NCBI GenBank assembly: GCA_963711315.1
Contig: CAVQDQ010000004.1
Coordinates: forward strand, 62,001 to 126,000
Direction: 5' to 3'
Length of the DNA: 64,000 nt
Source of the DNA: PALSA-612 sp963711315
Lineage (GTDB): Bacteria > Actinomycetota > Thermoleophilia > Gaiellales > Gaiellaceae
Part shown: positions 9,212 to 17,050 of the stretch, in pieces
Layout: every line of letters starts with the position of its first letter
How positions within the stretch are numbered: the first letter of the stretch is position 1
Position numbers and translations under genes: made by a program
Notes under the pieces: generated by a model
Told to the model about the DNA's origin: nothing
Seen by the model: only the letters and a program-made list of their open reading frames with translations
Databases searched by the model: none

Positions 9212-10424
9212 CGCGGAAGCGTACGCGTCTCGCCGCCCTCCTAGCCCGTGCCAGCGCCTGCTTCCGGCTCTCGCCGACGGCCAGCACGGCGCCGGCGCGG
9301 TCGGATCCGTGCCGCAGCGCCCGGATCTCGTCTCCCGGCTGGCGATACACGCGCACCCATGCGACGCCGTCGCTCGCCTCGGCCCGCTCGATGCCGTCCA
9401 CCGCCTCCACCGAGCCTTCCGGGGCGACGAGAAAGCGCACGCACGCACCGCCCGCCGCCACCTGCGGACGGAGCTCCGCAGCTGAAATCTCCTCGCCAAG
9501 CGCACCGGCGATCGCGAGGCCGTTGAGATCGACGCCGGTCGCCGCCTCGCAGAGCTCCGCATCGTGGCCCCCACCGAGCCGCGCAGCGAGCTCACCCACG
9601 ACCGGGCCGTCGTCGCCGACGAGCACCTGCGTGTAGGTCGGTCCATCCTCGACGCCGACGGCGTCCGCCGCCGCCCGGGCGAGCCCGATAGCCGCGTCGA
9701 CGGTCGCCGCGTCGAGCTCGCTCGGCCAGACATGGGCCAGTGCCACTCCGAAAGCAGGTGGCTCGGCTACGACGCGGTCGGTCACCGTCAGCGGGTGGAA
9801 CTCCCCGCCCACGGAGAAGGCGTTGACCGTCAGCTCTGGCCCTCCCACGAGCTTGTCCACGAGCACGATCTGTCCGCGCGCCGCGGCGAGCGCCGTCTCG
9901 AACGCCTCCGCGACGTCCTCAGCAGACGTCACCACCGTCAAGCCGCGCTGGCCCTGGCGGTCGGGCGGCTTGATCACGCACGGTAGGCCGAGCTCCGCCG
10001 CCGCCTGCTCGGCGTCGGCTGCGGTCGTGCAGACAAGGAACGGAGCGTGTGGGACGCCCGCCTCTGCGAGCCGCTCCCGCTGACGGAGCTTCGACACGGC
10101 CGCCTGTGCCACCTCCGGAGACAGCGGATGCCGAAGGTTGTGGCGGGCCGCGGCGCGCGCGGCCAACCCGACGGGGAAGTCGATGCCCGGCGCGATGATG
10201 CCCTGGACCTGCTCCGCTGCGGCCAGCCGGTCGACCGCGTTCTCGTCCTCGACGGAGACGATCGCCCGCCGGTCGGCGTAGCGGAAGCCGGGAGCGGCCG
10301 GATCGCGATCGACGGCGACGACGTAGACACCGCGCTCCTGCGCCGCCTCCAGCAGCCCGAGCTGCCCAGAGCCCGCCCCTAGGACGAGTAGACGCCGACG
10401 CTCCGAGCCCGAACCCCCCTCCAC
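9177..10424 (-). CDS. ATP-grasp domain protein
   Basis: A 415-residue protein with an N-terminal Rossmann-like pre-ATP-grasp domain (LLVLGAGSGQLGLLEAAQ), an ATP-binding region (LPCVIKPPDRQGQRGLTVV, then VLVDKLVGGPELTVNAF) and the metal/phosphate-binding strand VVGELAARLGGGHDAELCE. Family members ligate a carboxylate to an amine through an acylphosphate. Between a sugar dehydratase and a sugar aminotransferase it may attach an amino acid or carboxylate to an aminosugar; the substrate is unknown. GTG at 10424 lies inside the upstream dehydratase gene (overlap 46 bases). Confidence 0.75.
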   Translation of the reverse strand: MEGGSGSERRRLLVLGAGSGQLGLLEAAQERGVYVVAVDRDPAAPGFRYADRRAIVSVEDENAVDRLAAAEQVQGIIAPGIDFPVGLAARAAARHNLRHPLSPEVAQAAVSKLRQRERLAEAGVPHAPFLVCTTAADAEQAAAELGLPCVIKPPDRQGQRGLTVVTSAEDVAEAFETALAAARGQIVLVDKLVGGPELTVNAFSVGGEFHPLTVTDRVVAEPPAFGVALAHVWPSELDAATVDAAIGLARAAADAVGVEDGPTYTQVLVGDDGPVVGELAARLGGGHDAELCEAATGVDLNGLAIAGALGEEISAAELRPQVAAGGACVRFLVAPEGSVEAVDGIERAEASDGVAWVRVYRQPGDEIRALRHGSDRAGAVLAVGESRKQALARARRAARRVRFRVVETRSPVEIA

Positions 10425-11377
10425 CAGGCTTCATTGTCGCGATACCACGCGACGGTGCGTTCGAGACCCGTCTCGAACGGCGTACGGGCAGTCCACCCGA
10501 GGAGCAGGGCCGCCTTGTCCGTCGAGCCGACGTGGCGCTGCACCTGCCCGGGCCGCTCGTCGACGTGTTCCTTCAGCGACGCCGGCTTGTCTAGCGCCTC
10601 CAGGACGAGGTCGGCGATCTCCGTCACGGACAGGTCGATGCCGGTAGCGACGTTGATCACCTGTCCGGAGACCGTGCCCAGATCCGCCTCGATGGCAGCC
10701 TCGATCGCCTCGGCGTCGTCGTCCACGTACAGCCAGTCGCGCGACGCCGAGCCGTCGCCGTGCACCGTGAGCGGCTCGTCCGCGAGCGCGCTGGTGATGA
10801 ACTGCGGGATCAGCTTCTCGGGATGCTGTCGCGGCCCGTAGTTGTTGAACGGCCGCAGGATCACGATCGGCAGGTCGTACGTGACGGCGTACGAGAACGC
10901 GAGCCGGTCGGCGCCCGCCTTCGTGGCCGCGTACGGGCTGCGTGGATTGAGCGGGTGCTCCTCGTCCATGGGCGCGTGCTCCGCGGTGCCGTACACCTCG
11001 CTCGACGAGATGAGGACGAAGCGCTCGACGGGAGTCTCGCGGACGGCGTCGAGCAGGATCTGCGTGCCCTCGACGTTCGTCGTCACGAACTCCGACGCTC
11101 CTTCGCGGATCGACTTCTCGACGTGGGACTCGGCGGCGGCGTTGACGATCACGTCCACGCCGGCGACGACCTCACGCATGAGATCGGCGTCCCGGACGTC
11201 GCCCTCCACGAAGGACAGCCGCTCGTGCGACAGCACGTCGGCAAGGTTCTCGAGGTTGCCGGCGTACGTCAGCGCATCCAGCGACACGACCTCGTGCGGC
11301 GTCGCCGCGAGCAGATGGCGGATGACGTTCGACGAGATGAAGCCGGCGCCGCCCGTGACGAGGACGCGCTTGCTCAT
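10379..11377 (-). CDS. dTDP-glucose 4,6-dehydratase-like NAD-dependent epimerase/dehydratase
   Basis: A 332-residue extended SDR. The nucleotide-binding motif TGGAGFISSN is at the N-terminus, followed by LISSSEVYGTAEHAP, the catalytic SPYAATKAGADRL (YxxxK) and RPFNNYGPRQHPEKLIP typical of RmlB. It would convert a nucleotide-activated glucose or GlcNAc to the 4-keto-6-deoxy sugar, feeding the aminotransferase at 8057. ATG at 11377 overlaps the stop of the upstream DPM1-like gene (ATGA). The last residues overlap the ATP-grasp gene. The exact nucleotide sugar cannot be told from sequence. Confidence 0.85.
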   Translation of the reverse strand: MSKRVLVTGGAGFISSNVIRHLLAATPHEVVSLDALTYAGNLENLADVLSHERLSFVEGDVRDADLMREVVAGVDVIVNAAAESHVEKSIREGASEFVTTNVEGTQILLDAVRETPVERFVLISSSEVYGTAEHAPMDEEHPLNPRSPYAATKAGADRLAFSYAVTYDLPIVILRPFNNYGPRQHPEKLIPQFITSALADEPLTVHGDGSASRDWLYVDDDAEAIEAAIEADLGTVSGQVINVATGIDLSVTEIADLVLEALDKPASLKEHVDERPGQVQRHVGSTDKAALLLGWTARTPFETGLERTVAWYRDNEAWWRGVRARSVGVYSS

Positions 11378-12282
11378 AGCTCTCGTTCGATCGTGTAGAG
11401 AGGCCGTCCTTCCACGTCGCGTTGGATTCTGCCCAGGTATTCGCCGACGAGGGCGAGGATGAAGCCCTGGACGCCCAGCACGAACACGATCGCGGCTCCG
11501 CCGAAGAGCGGGCCAGGGAAGTCGTTCTCGCCGATCCAGTAGGCGATGCCGTAGACGCCGAGGGCGACGGCGGCAAGCGAGCAGACGATGCCCAGCGTCA
11601 CGCCGATCCACTGGATCGGCTGCGGCCAGAAGCCCGCCAGCACGTGGAGCGCCAGCCGCGTCAGCCGCAGCGGCGAGTAGCGCGATGATCCCTGCCGCGG
11701 CGCGTGCTGAACGTCCACCTCGACGACGCTCGCGCCGCCCGAGAGCACGAGCGCCTTCGTGAACTTCTGCTTGCCGATGGCGCCGAGCATCGGCGTCAGC
11801 GCCTCACGCCGGTAGGCGTTGAAGGCGCAGCCGAAGTCGGAGACAGCTACTCCTGTGAAACGGCGCAGCATCCCGTTGATCAGCCGCGACGGCAGGGTCC
11901 GGCCCCACGAGTCGCGGCGTGCGACGCGACGCCCGCTGGCGACGTCGGCGCCGGCCTCGACAGCGGCCACGAGCTTCGGTATGTCCTCGGGCGCGTTCTG
12001 GAGATCGCCGTCCATCGTCACGACGACATCGCCCTGCGCGCGGACGAGGCCGGCGTGCATCGCCGGGTGCTGGCCGAAGTTGCGCCGGAAGCGGACGGCG
12101 CGCACGCGGTCGTCCGTTGCGTGCAAGCGCTCGAGCGTGGCGAACGTGCCGTCGGTCGATCCGTCGTCCACGAAGATGATCTCGAAGGGCTGCCCTAGCG
12201 CGTCCAGCGACGCCACCGTGCGCCGGTACAGCTCGTCGAGTGACGCCGACTCGTTGTAGAGCGTGACGACGACGGAGATCAT
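11374..12282 (-). CDS. DPM1/ArnC-like GT2 glycosyltransferase with two C-terminal TM helices
   Basis: A 302-residue protein. The GT-A domain shows ISVVVTLYNE, FVDDGSTDGT and MDGDLQNAPEDI (DxD region), then NFGQHPAMHAGL and SDFGCAFNAYRRE. Two hydrophobic helices follow (about residues 225-290). This is the polyprenyl-phosphate-sugar synthase layout: sugar is moved from a nucleotide to undecaprenyl phosphate at the cytoplasmic face, providing donors for GT-C enzymes such as those at 135 and 4108. It is the first gene of the minus-strand run; 68 bases separate its start from the divergent DUF402 pair. Confidence 0.85.
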   Translation of the reverse strand: MISVVVTLYNESASLDELYRRTVASLDALGQPFEIIFVDDGSTDGTFATLERLHATDDRVRAVRFRRNFGQHPAMHAGLVRAQGDVVVTMDGDLQNAPEDIPKLVAAVEAGADVASGRRVARRDSWGRTLPSRLINGMLRRFTGVAVSDFGCAFNAYRREALTPMLGAIGKQKFTKALVLSGGASVVEVDVQHAPRQGSSRYSPLRLTRLALHVLAGFWPQPIQWIGVTLGIVCSLAAVALGVYGIAYWIGENDFPGPLFGGAAIVFVLGVQGFILALVGEYLGRIQRDVEGRPLYTIEREL

Positions 12283-12350
12283 CCCGCTGCCGGTGTTGCC
12301 TCGTCGAGGATCGCCGGAGCTTTCAGCTCGTCCGTCCGAGCATGGCCGAC

Positions 12351-12921
12351 ATGAGTCGGAGATGCTGTCCGCCACATCACGTGCGGCCGGGTCGTGATGG
12401 CGCTTCCCTCGCTCGTGGTCGAGCAAGGCCCGGAGCGGCTCGTGACGTGGATCGACGCCGGCACGCCCATCGCGTACCCGCTCGGTCGCGCGGACGGCCG
12501 ACTGCTCCCGTTCGACGACTGGACGGTCGACCTGCGCTCGTGGGTCGGCCCAGGACGCCTCGAGCTCATCCCTCTGGCGCGCAGGCACTCGATCCGCCTG
12601 ACCCGCGCCGGCGACGGATCCCTTCTCGGCTGGTACGTCAACCTCCAGGCGCCGCTCGCAGAGTCGCGGCTCGGCTTCGACACGACGGACTGGCAGCTCG
12701 ACCTCTGGATCGAGCCGGCCGGCGATGTCCACTGGAAGGACGAGGACGATCTGGCACAGGCGGTCGAGCTCGGGATCCTCACGCGGATGGACGCCGAGGA
12801 GGCACGCGACGAGGCGCATCGCGTGCTGGAGGAATGGCCGTTTCCCACAGGCTGGGAGGACTGGCGGCCCGATCCCGCCTGGGCGACGCCGACGCTTCCG
12901 GAAGGCTGGGATGTGGTCTAG
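12351..12921 (+). CDS. DUF402 domain protein, first of tandem pair (frameshift at start)
   Basis: About 189 residues after repair. DUF402 proteins include nucleoside diphosphatases/phosphatases of the FomD type. Homology to the next gene begins at VGDAVRHITCGRVV, upstream of the first in-frame GTG (12394). Dropping one base after the ATG at 12351 puts this in frame and yields almost the same length as the neighbour. Visible landmarks are ERLVTWIDAGTP, GWYVNLQAP, FDTTDWQLDLWI and the C-terminal FPTGWEDWRPDPAW. The 3' end overlaps the next ATG by 11 bases. The substrate is unknown. Confidence 0.75.
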
Positions 12922-13477
12922 AGGAGACGTCGTCTGCCTGCGCCAGACCTGGCTCGGCCGCGTCTGGCAGGCGCACGCGTGGTACTTCGTCGAGCAGGAC
13001 GACGCGCAGCTCGTGCTCTTCGCGCCGGTCGGCGCCGAGGCGCGGCTTCCGGGCGTCCCCATCCCGCAGGACGACTGGACGCTCAGGCGGAGCGCCTTCA
13101 AGACGAACATCCTCCGGCTCTTTCCCTCGGGCGCGGGCTACTCGACGCTGCTCGAGTGGGACGCCGACTGGGCGTTCATCGAGTGGTACGTGAACTTCGA
13201 GCGACCACAGCAGCCGTCACCCGCCGGCTTCGACTACTTCGACGTGGCGCTCGACCTCGTCTGCTACCCCGACGGCCGCTGGGAGCTCCTCGACGAGGAC
13301 GAGCTCGGGGACGGGCTGAGGCGGCGTGCTGACGGAGGAGGACGCCTGCAGACGGCGCGCGCCGACGCCGAGCGCATCGTGGCCGCGTGGCCCTTCCCGA
13401 CGGGCTGGGAGGACTGGCGCCCCGATCCCGGCTGGGAGCCGCCGAGTCTCCCAGCCGGGTGGGACAAGGTGGACTAG
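12911..13477 (+). CDS. DUF402 domain protein, second of tandem pair
   Basis: A 188-residue paralog of the preceding gene. Shared landmarks are WSRGDVVCLRQTWLGRVW, EWYVNFERPQQP, FDYFDVALDLVCYPDGRW (acidic cluster likely to bind metal in this fold) and a near-identical C-terminal FPTGWEDWRPDPGW. ATG at 12911 overlaps the end of the first copy, so the two are probably co-translated. The 3' end overlaps the convergent MFS gene by four bases. A phosphohydrolase role on nucleotides is inferred from the FomD relationship; no specific substrate can be assigned. Confidence 0.8.
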   Translation: MWSRGDVVCLRQTWLGRVWQAHAWYFVEQDDAQLVLFAPVGAEARLPGVPIPQDDWTLRRSAFKTNILRLFPSGAGYSTLLEWDADWAFIEWYVNFERPQQPSPAGFDYFDVALDLVCYPDGRWELLDEDELGDGLRRRADGGGRLQTARADAERIVAAWPFPTGWEDWRPDPGWEPPSLPAGWDKVD

Positions 13478-14886
13478 GCCTCGTCGTAGACGGGCTGGGC
13501 GCCGCGACTCGGCTCGCGCCTGTGAGCCGGAATCGTCAGCGCCGCCACGGCACCTACCGCCACGAGCGCCGCGCCGACCCAGACGGCGGGCACCAGACCG
13601 TCGACGAAGCTCTGCGCCGTTCCGTAGCCACCGACGCGCGCGAAGATGGACGCGAGCACAGCGACTCCGAAGACGCCCCCGAGCTCACGGATGGCGTTGT
13701 TCGCGCCGGAGGCCTTGCCCTCCTCGTCGCGCCGAACCGCGCCGAGCACGACGTTGGCGACCGGTGCGAAGAAGAGCGCCATGCCCATCCCCGAGAGGAT
13801 GAAGGGGCCGATCAGCTCCGCGTACGGGGTCGTCGGCGTCGAGACCGCAGCGATCCAGCCGAGACCGATCGCCTGCAGCGTCAGGCCGACGCCCATGATC
13901 CGCTGCCCCCCGATGCGGTCGGAGAGAGCGCCGGCGATCGGCGCGACGAAGATCGGCATCGCCGTCCAGGGCAGGATGCGCAGCCCCGCCTGAAGCGGCG
14001 AGTAGCCCTGCACGGTCTGGAAGAACTGCGCGAGCAGGAAGATCGAGCCGAACATGCCGAAGAACATGAAGAACGACGCCACGTTGGCGTGGCTGAAGGT
14101 CCTGTTCTGGAAGAAGCGCATCGGCAGCATCGGCGCCTCCGCGCGGCGCTCCCAGAGGACGAACGCGACGAGCAGCAGCGCGCCCGCGGTCAGCGAGAGC
14201 ACGATCTCGGGGCTCGTCCAGCCCTGCCCGTTACCGCGCACGAGCCCCCAGACGATCCCGAGCAGCCCCGCGCTGGCGAGGCCGAGGCCGCGCAGGTCGA
14301 GCCTGGTCGGCGGGCCGTACGTCTCGTCGAGCTGCCGCCAAGCCAGCGGCGCGAGAGCCAGCCCGATGGGCACGTTGATCCAGAAGATCCACTGCCAGGA
14401 CAGTCCCTCCACGACGGCGCCGCCGACCAGCGGCCCGAGTGCGACCGCAAGCCCGCCGATGCCACCCCAGGCGCCGAGCGCCAGCCCGCGCCGCTCGGCG
14501 GGGACGGATGCGCTGAGGATGGTGAGCGTCAGCGGAGCGACGATTGCCCCGCCGACACCCTGGAGCGCCCGCGCGAGGTTCAGCACCTCGATGGAGGGCG
14601 CCAGTGCTGCGAAAGCGGAGGCCGCGGTGAAGATCGACACGCCGATGACGAACAGCAGTCGCCGCCCGAACCTGTCACCGAGGGCCGCTCCCGTCAGCAG
14701 CAGCGCAGCGAAGGTGAGCGTGTACGCGTTGACGGTCCACTCGAGCCCTTCGATCGACGCGTCCAGGTCGGTCCGGATGACGGGCAGCGCCGTGGTGACC
14801 ACGAGATTGTCGAGCGTGACCATGACGAGCGCGATCGACGTGATCACGAATGTCCAGAGCGTGCGATGTCCGACTCGATCCACCAT
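13474..14886 (-). CDS. MFS drug-efflux transporter, DHA2 (EmrB/QacA) type
   Basis: A 470-residue protein with 14 predicted transmembrane helices. DHA2 signatures are present: VTTALPVIRTDL after helix 1, LGDRFGRRLLF (motif A), ARALQGVGGAIVAPL (motif B) and PLVGGAVVEGLSWQWIFWIN (motif C). These proton antiporters expel hydrophobic drugs or dyes. ATG at 14886 has a strong ribosome-binding site (AAGGAGGTACGC). It lies 63 bases downstream of the tetR-like gene on the same strand, with an operator-like sequence in the gap, so drug-responsive derepression is expected. Substrate is unknown. Confidence 0.9.
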   Translation of the reverse strand: MVDRVGHRTLWTFVITSIALVMVTLDNLVVTTALPVIRTDLDASIEGLEWTVNAYTLTFAALLLTGAALGDRFGRRLLFVIGVSIFTAASAFAALAPSIEVLNLARALQGVGGAIVAPLTLTILSASVPAERRGLALGAWGGIGGLAVALGPLVGGAVVEGLSWQWIFWINVPIGLALAPLAWRQLDETYGPPTRLDLRGLGLASAGLLGIVWGLVRGNGQGWTSPEIVLSLTAGALLLVAFVLWERRAEAPMLPMRFFQNRTFSHANVASFFMFFGMFGSIFLLAQFFQTVQGYSPLQAGLRILPWTAMPIFVAPIAGALSDRIGGQRIMGVGLTLQAIGLGWIAAVSTPTTPYAELIGPFILSGMGMALFFAPVANVVLGAVRRDEEGKASGANNAIRELGGVFGVAVLASIFARVGGYGTAQSFVDGLVPAVWVGAALVAVGAVAALTIPAHRREPSRGAQPVYDEA

Positions 14887-14903
14887 GCGTACCTCCTTGT
14901 GAC

Positions 14904-14923
14904 TAGTGACTACTTACTCACTT
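14904..14923. promoter_or_regulatory. Operator-like site between tetR-like gene and MFS gene
   Basis: The plus-strand sequence TAGTGACTACTTACTCACTT matches the palindrome upstream of the tetR-like gene (15502-15521) at most positions, including TAGT at one end and ACTCACT at the other. It lies immediately upstream of the MFS Shine-Dalgarno. Inference: a second binding site for the same TetR dimer, allowing separate control of the pump. Confidence 0.45.
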
Positions 14924-14949
14924 CCGTGGCGAAAAAAACACGGCTTCGT

Positions 14950-15498
14950 TCAGTCCTTCAGGCAGCTCTCGACGAGGCGCTTCGCCCACGGCTCGCCGGC
15001 GCTGTAGAGATCGATCGACGACATGACGTTGATCAGCATCCCGATCGCGAAGAAGTGCGCGACGCGCTCCTGCGGCACGCCGGTCGACTCGACGAGCCCG
15101 ACGAGCCGGCCGAAGCCACGGCGCACGACGTCGCGGACGTCCGGGTCGTCGCTCGCCGCGTAGGCCTGCATCTGCGCCTTCAGCCGACGCGGGTCGGCGG
15201 TGATCATCTCCCTGTACGCCCGGCCGATGGCGTGGAGCGCTTCCTCACCGGTCAGCCCTTCCGCAGCCAGGCGGAATCTCTCGTACGTGTCCGACAGACA
15301 ACGTTCCGCCGAGGCGAGGTAGAGCCCCTTCTTCGTGCCGAAGAGGCGGAAGAGGTACGGCTGCGAGATGCCCACCTCGCGGGCGATGACGTCCGTCGAC
15401 GCGCCTTCGAAGCCGTGGTCCGCGAATTCGGTGAGCGCGGCCTCGAGGATCTCCTCGCGCCGCTCCTCTGCCGTCTTGCGCGGTGTCGCGGTGACCAT
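14950..15498 (-). CDS. TetR/AcrR family transcriptional regulator
   Basis: A 182-residue protein. The N-terminal helix-turn-helix (about residues 12-58) is typical: REEILEAALTEFADHGFEGAS, then VGISQPYLFRLFGTKKGLYL. The C-terminal helical domain would bind ligand. ATG at 15498 is chosen over an upstream in-frame ATG because a -35/-10 pair places transcription start at about that codon, suggesting a leaderless mRNA. It probably represses itself and the co-directional MFS pump, since a 20-base palindrome overlaps its -10 and a similar site precedes the pump. Confidence 0.9.
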   Translation of the reverse strand: MVTATPRKTAEERREEILEAALTEFADHGFEGASTDVIAREVGISQPYLFRLFGTKKGLYLASAERCLSDTYERFRLAAEGLTGEEALHAIGRAYREMITADPRRLKAQMQAYAASDDPDVRDVVRRGFGRLVGLVESTGVPQERVAHFFAIGMLINVMSSIDLYSAGEPWAKRLVESCLKD

Positions 15499-15501
15499 GC
15501 G

Positions 15502-15535
15502 TAGTAAGTTAGCACTCACTACCTAGCGAGGTCAA
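15502..15535 (-). promoter_or_regulatory. tetR-like promoter with overlapping palindromic operator
   Basis: On the minus strand TTGACC (15535-15530) and TAACTT (15511-15506) are separated by 18 bases and lie directly before the start codon at 15498. The -10 is embedded in TAGTGAGTGCTAACTTACTA, an inverted repeat with 7 of 8 arm positions matching. This supports autorepression and a leaderless or near-leaderless transcript. Confidence 0.6.
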
Positions 15536-15542
15536 GAGCTAT

Positions 15543-15574
15543 GACGCGCTCGGCCTGCATCGACCGAGCGCGTC
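15543..15574 (-). terminator. Hairpin downstream of PxKF protein gene
   Basis: GACGCGCTCGG and CCGAGCGCGTC form a perfect 11-bp stem around a 10-base loop, 16 bases past the stop codon at 15590. No strong U-tract follows, which is common for terminators in high-GC actinobacteria. It separates the secreted-protein gene from the tetR promoter. Confidence 0.5.
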
Positions 15575-15589
15575 GCAGCTCGTCTGGAT

Positions 15590-16966
15590 CTACTTCGTGA
15601 AGTTGAACAGCGCGTCGTGCGTGACGCCGTCCCCGATGTCGAGGTGCATCGCCTTGCACGCGACGTAGTTCTTTGCCGTCTTCCAGTTCAGCTGGTAGTA
15701 GCCGTTGCCGAGGTTCTGTAGCCCTCCAATGGTTCCACCAGCCGCAACCCCACCGAGATCCGCGCGGGTCGTGCAATCGACGTTGCTGACGCTGATCGTC
15801 GCCGTCGAGAGATCCGTCACCGGAGCGACGGACGCGTCGAGCACACGCCACTTGAGCGCCACCGCCGATCCCGCGCTTGCCTTGTTGAATGCCGAAGGTG
15901 CGGAGAGCCCGAAGAAGCCCTGGAAGTCCCAGGCCTCGACCGTCGAGGTCTCGCCGGGTTCGACCGTTCCCTCGACGCCGTCCACGATCACTGTGATCGG
16001 CTGGTCACCAAGGTTCGTGACGGTGATCGGCTCTGTGCCGAGGTTCTCGACGATCGAGCCACCGCTGCCATCGTCGGAAATCTCCGCCTTAGCGCCTTCC
16101 GGGATCGAGACGAAGGAAAGGCCGTCGTCGAGCACGACCTCGGCGGAGCCCGTCACGACCTCCGCGATAAGGCTCGAGCAGGTGAGGACTGCCGTGCTGC
16201 CTGCGTCGACCTTGACCTGCTTGCCGCAGCTGTCGAGGGTGGCCTTCGCCGACGGGCCGCCGGCGCCGACCGCCACGCTCAGACCAGCGGGGTCGGCGGC
16301 GTCTGTGATCGAGACACTCAGCCCGTTCGGATCGGTGACCGCGACGTCAGTGTCCTTTCCGTCCGGCGGAGTCACGTTGAGAAGGTCCGTGTACCCGAAA
16401 CTCATGGTGCTGGTGTTGACGGACCCCAGATTGTTAGCGACAGTCGTCCAGATGCCGGTGTTGCCGGAGTTACAGGCGCTGAAGTTGGCTGTCCGAAAGA
16501 ACACGCTTGCCGCTCGGTCGCCGGCGGCGCCGTTGTCCTCCAGGAACGTTCCCACCCACTCGTAGTGGACGTTCGTTGCGTTGATCAGCAAGTCGAACTG
16601 CTTAGTCGGCGCCAAGTGTCCGATGACGATCGCCTGGTTACCCTGGATCCGCACGCATCCTTGCGAAACGTCTCCGTCGAAGGCGGTCAACGTAGCCCCC
16701 GGCCCCGACATGTTCGAGAAGATGGGCGCGGACGGGAACGTCTCCGTGAGAGTGCCCGTGGACGTCCCGATGCCCGTATACGTGAGGTCGCCCGCCACGC
16801 CTGAAAGACTGATGCCGATAGACGGGTCGCCGCCGGCAACGGCCGTCGTTTGTACCGAGCCGTTGATCGCGACGCGTACGGTCGCCGCGCTCGCACCCGT
16901 TGCCATGAGAAGCACCGCAAGCGTGAAGACGAGCGCAGCCGCAAAGAAGCGCGATGGTTGTTTCAA
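15590..16966 (-). CDS. Secreted protein with C-terminal PxKF-like domain
   Basis: A 458-residue protein with a Sec-type signal peptide (residues 1-27, ending GASAATV). The middle region is beta-rich with repeated ITVTNLG and VTDPNGLSVSITDAAD segments. The last 110 residues resemble a PxKF domain: WDFQGFFG, SAGSAVALKWRV in place of the usual VPVKF, and YYQLNWKT near the end. Cysteines at the ends of the domain may form a disulfide. The first residues contain IGHLAPTKQFDLLINATNVHYEWVG spread over an unassigned domain. It is probably cell-surface or exported; function unknown. It starts 84 bases downstream of the two-gene paralog cluster. Confidence 0.7.
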   Translation of the reverse strand: MKQPSRFFAAALVFTLAVLLMATGASAATVRVAINGSVQTTAVAGGDPSIGISLSGVAGDLTYTGIGTSTGTLTETFPSAPIFSNMSGPGATLTAFDGDVSQGCVRIQGNQAIVIGHLAPTKQFDLLINATNVHYEWVGTFLEDNGAAGDRAASVFFRTANFSACNSGNTGIWTTVANNLGSVNTSTMSFGYTDLLNVTPPDGKDTDVAVTDPNGLSVSITDAADPAGLSVAVGAGGPSAKATLDSCGKQVKVDAGSTAVLTCSSLIAEVVTGSAEVVLDDGLSFVSIPEGAKAEISDDGSGGSIVENLGTEPITVTNLGDQPITVIVDGVEGTVEPGETSTVEAWDFQGFFGLSAPSAFNKASAGSAVALKWRVLDASVAPVTDLSTATISVSNVDCTTRADLGGVAAGGTIGGLQNLGNGYYQLNWKTAKNYVACKAMHLDIGDGVTHDALFNFTK

Positions 16967-17050
16967 GAGTTTTCCCCCCAGTAGTAGTGAGCCTCGAACG
17001 AGGTCGCAGTCAAGTCGAATGTGGCGCCTCTGTCAAGGCACAACCGTTCA

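Noticed and set aside
14924..14943. CCGTG...CACGG hairpin with a seven-base A run between tetR-like and MFS genes
   Set aside because: Stem is only five bases and the A/T run lies in the loop, not after it, so it does not look like a terminator.
13387..15504. A 705-codon plus-strand open frame opposite the MFS and tetR-like genes
   Set aside because: Composition is Arg/Asp/Glu/His-rich with no recognisable domain; the minus strand encodes standard MFS and TetR proteins.
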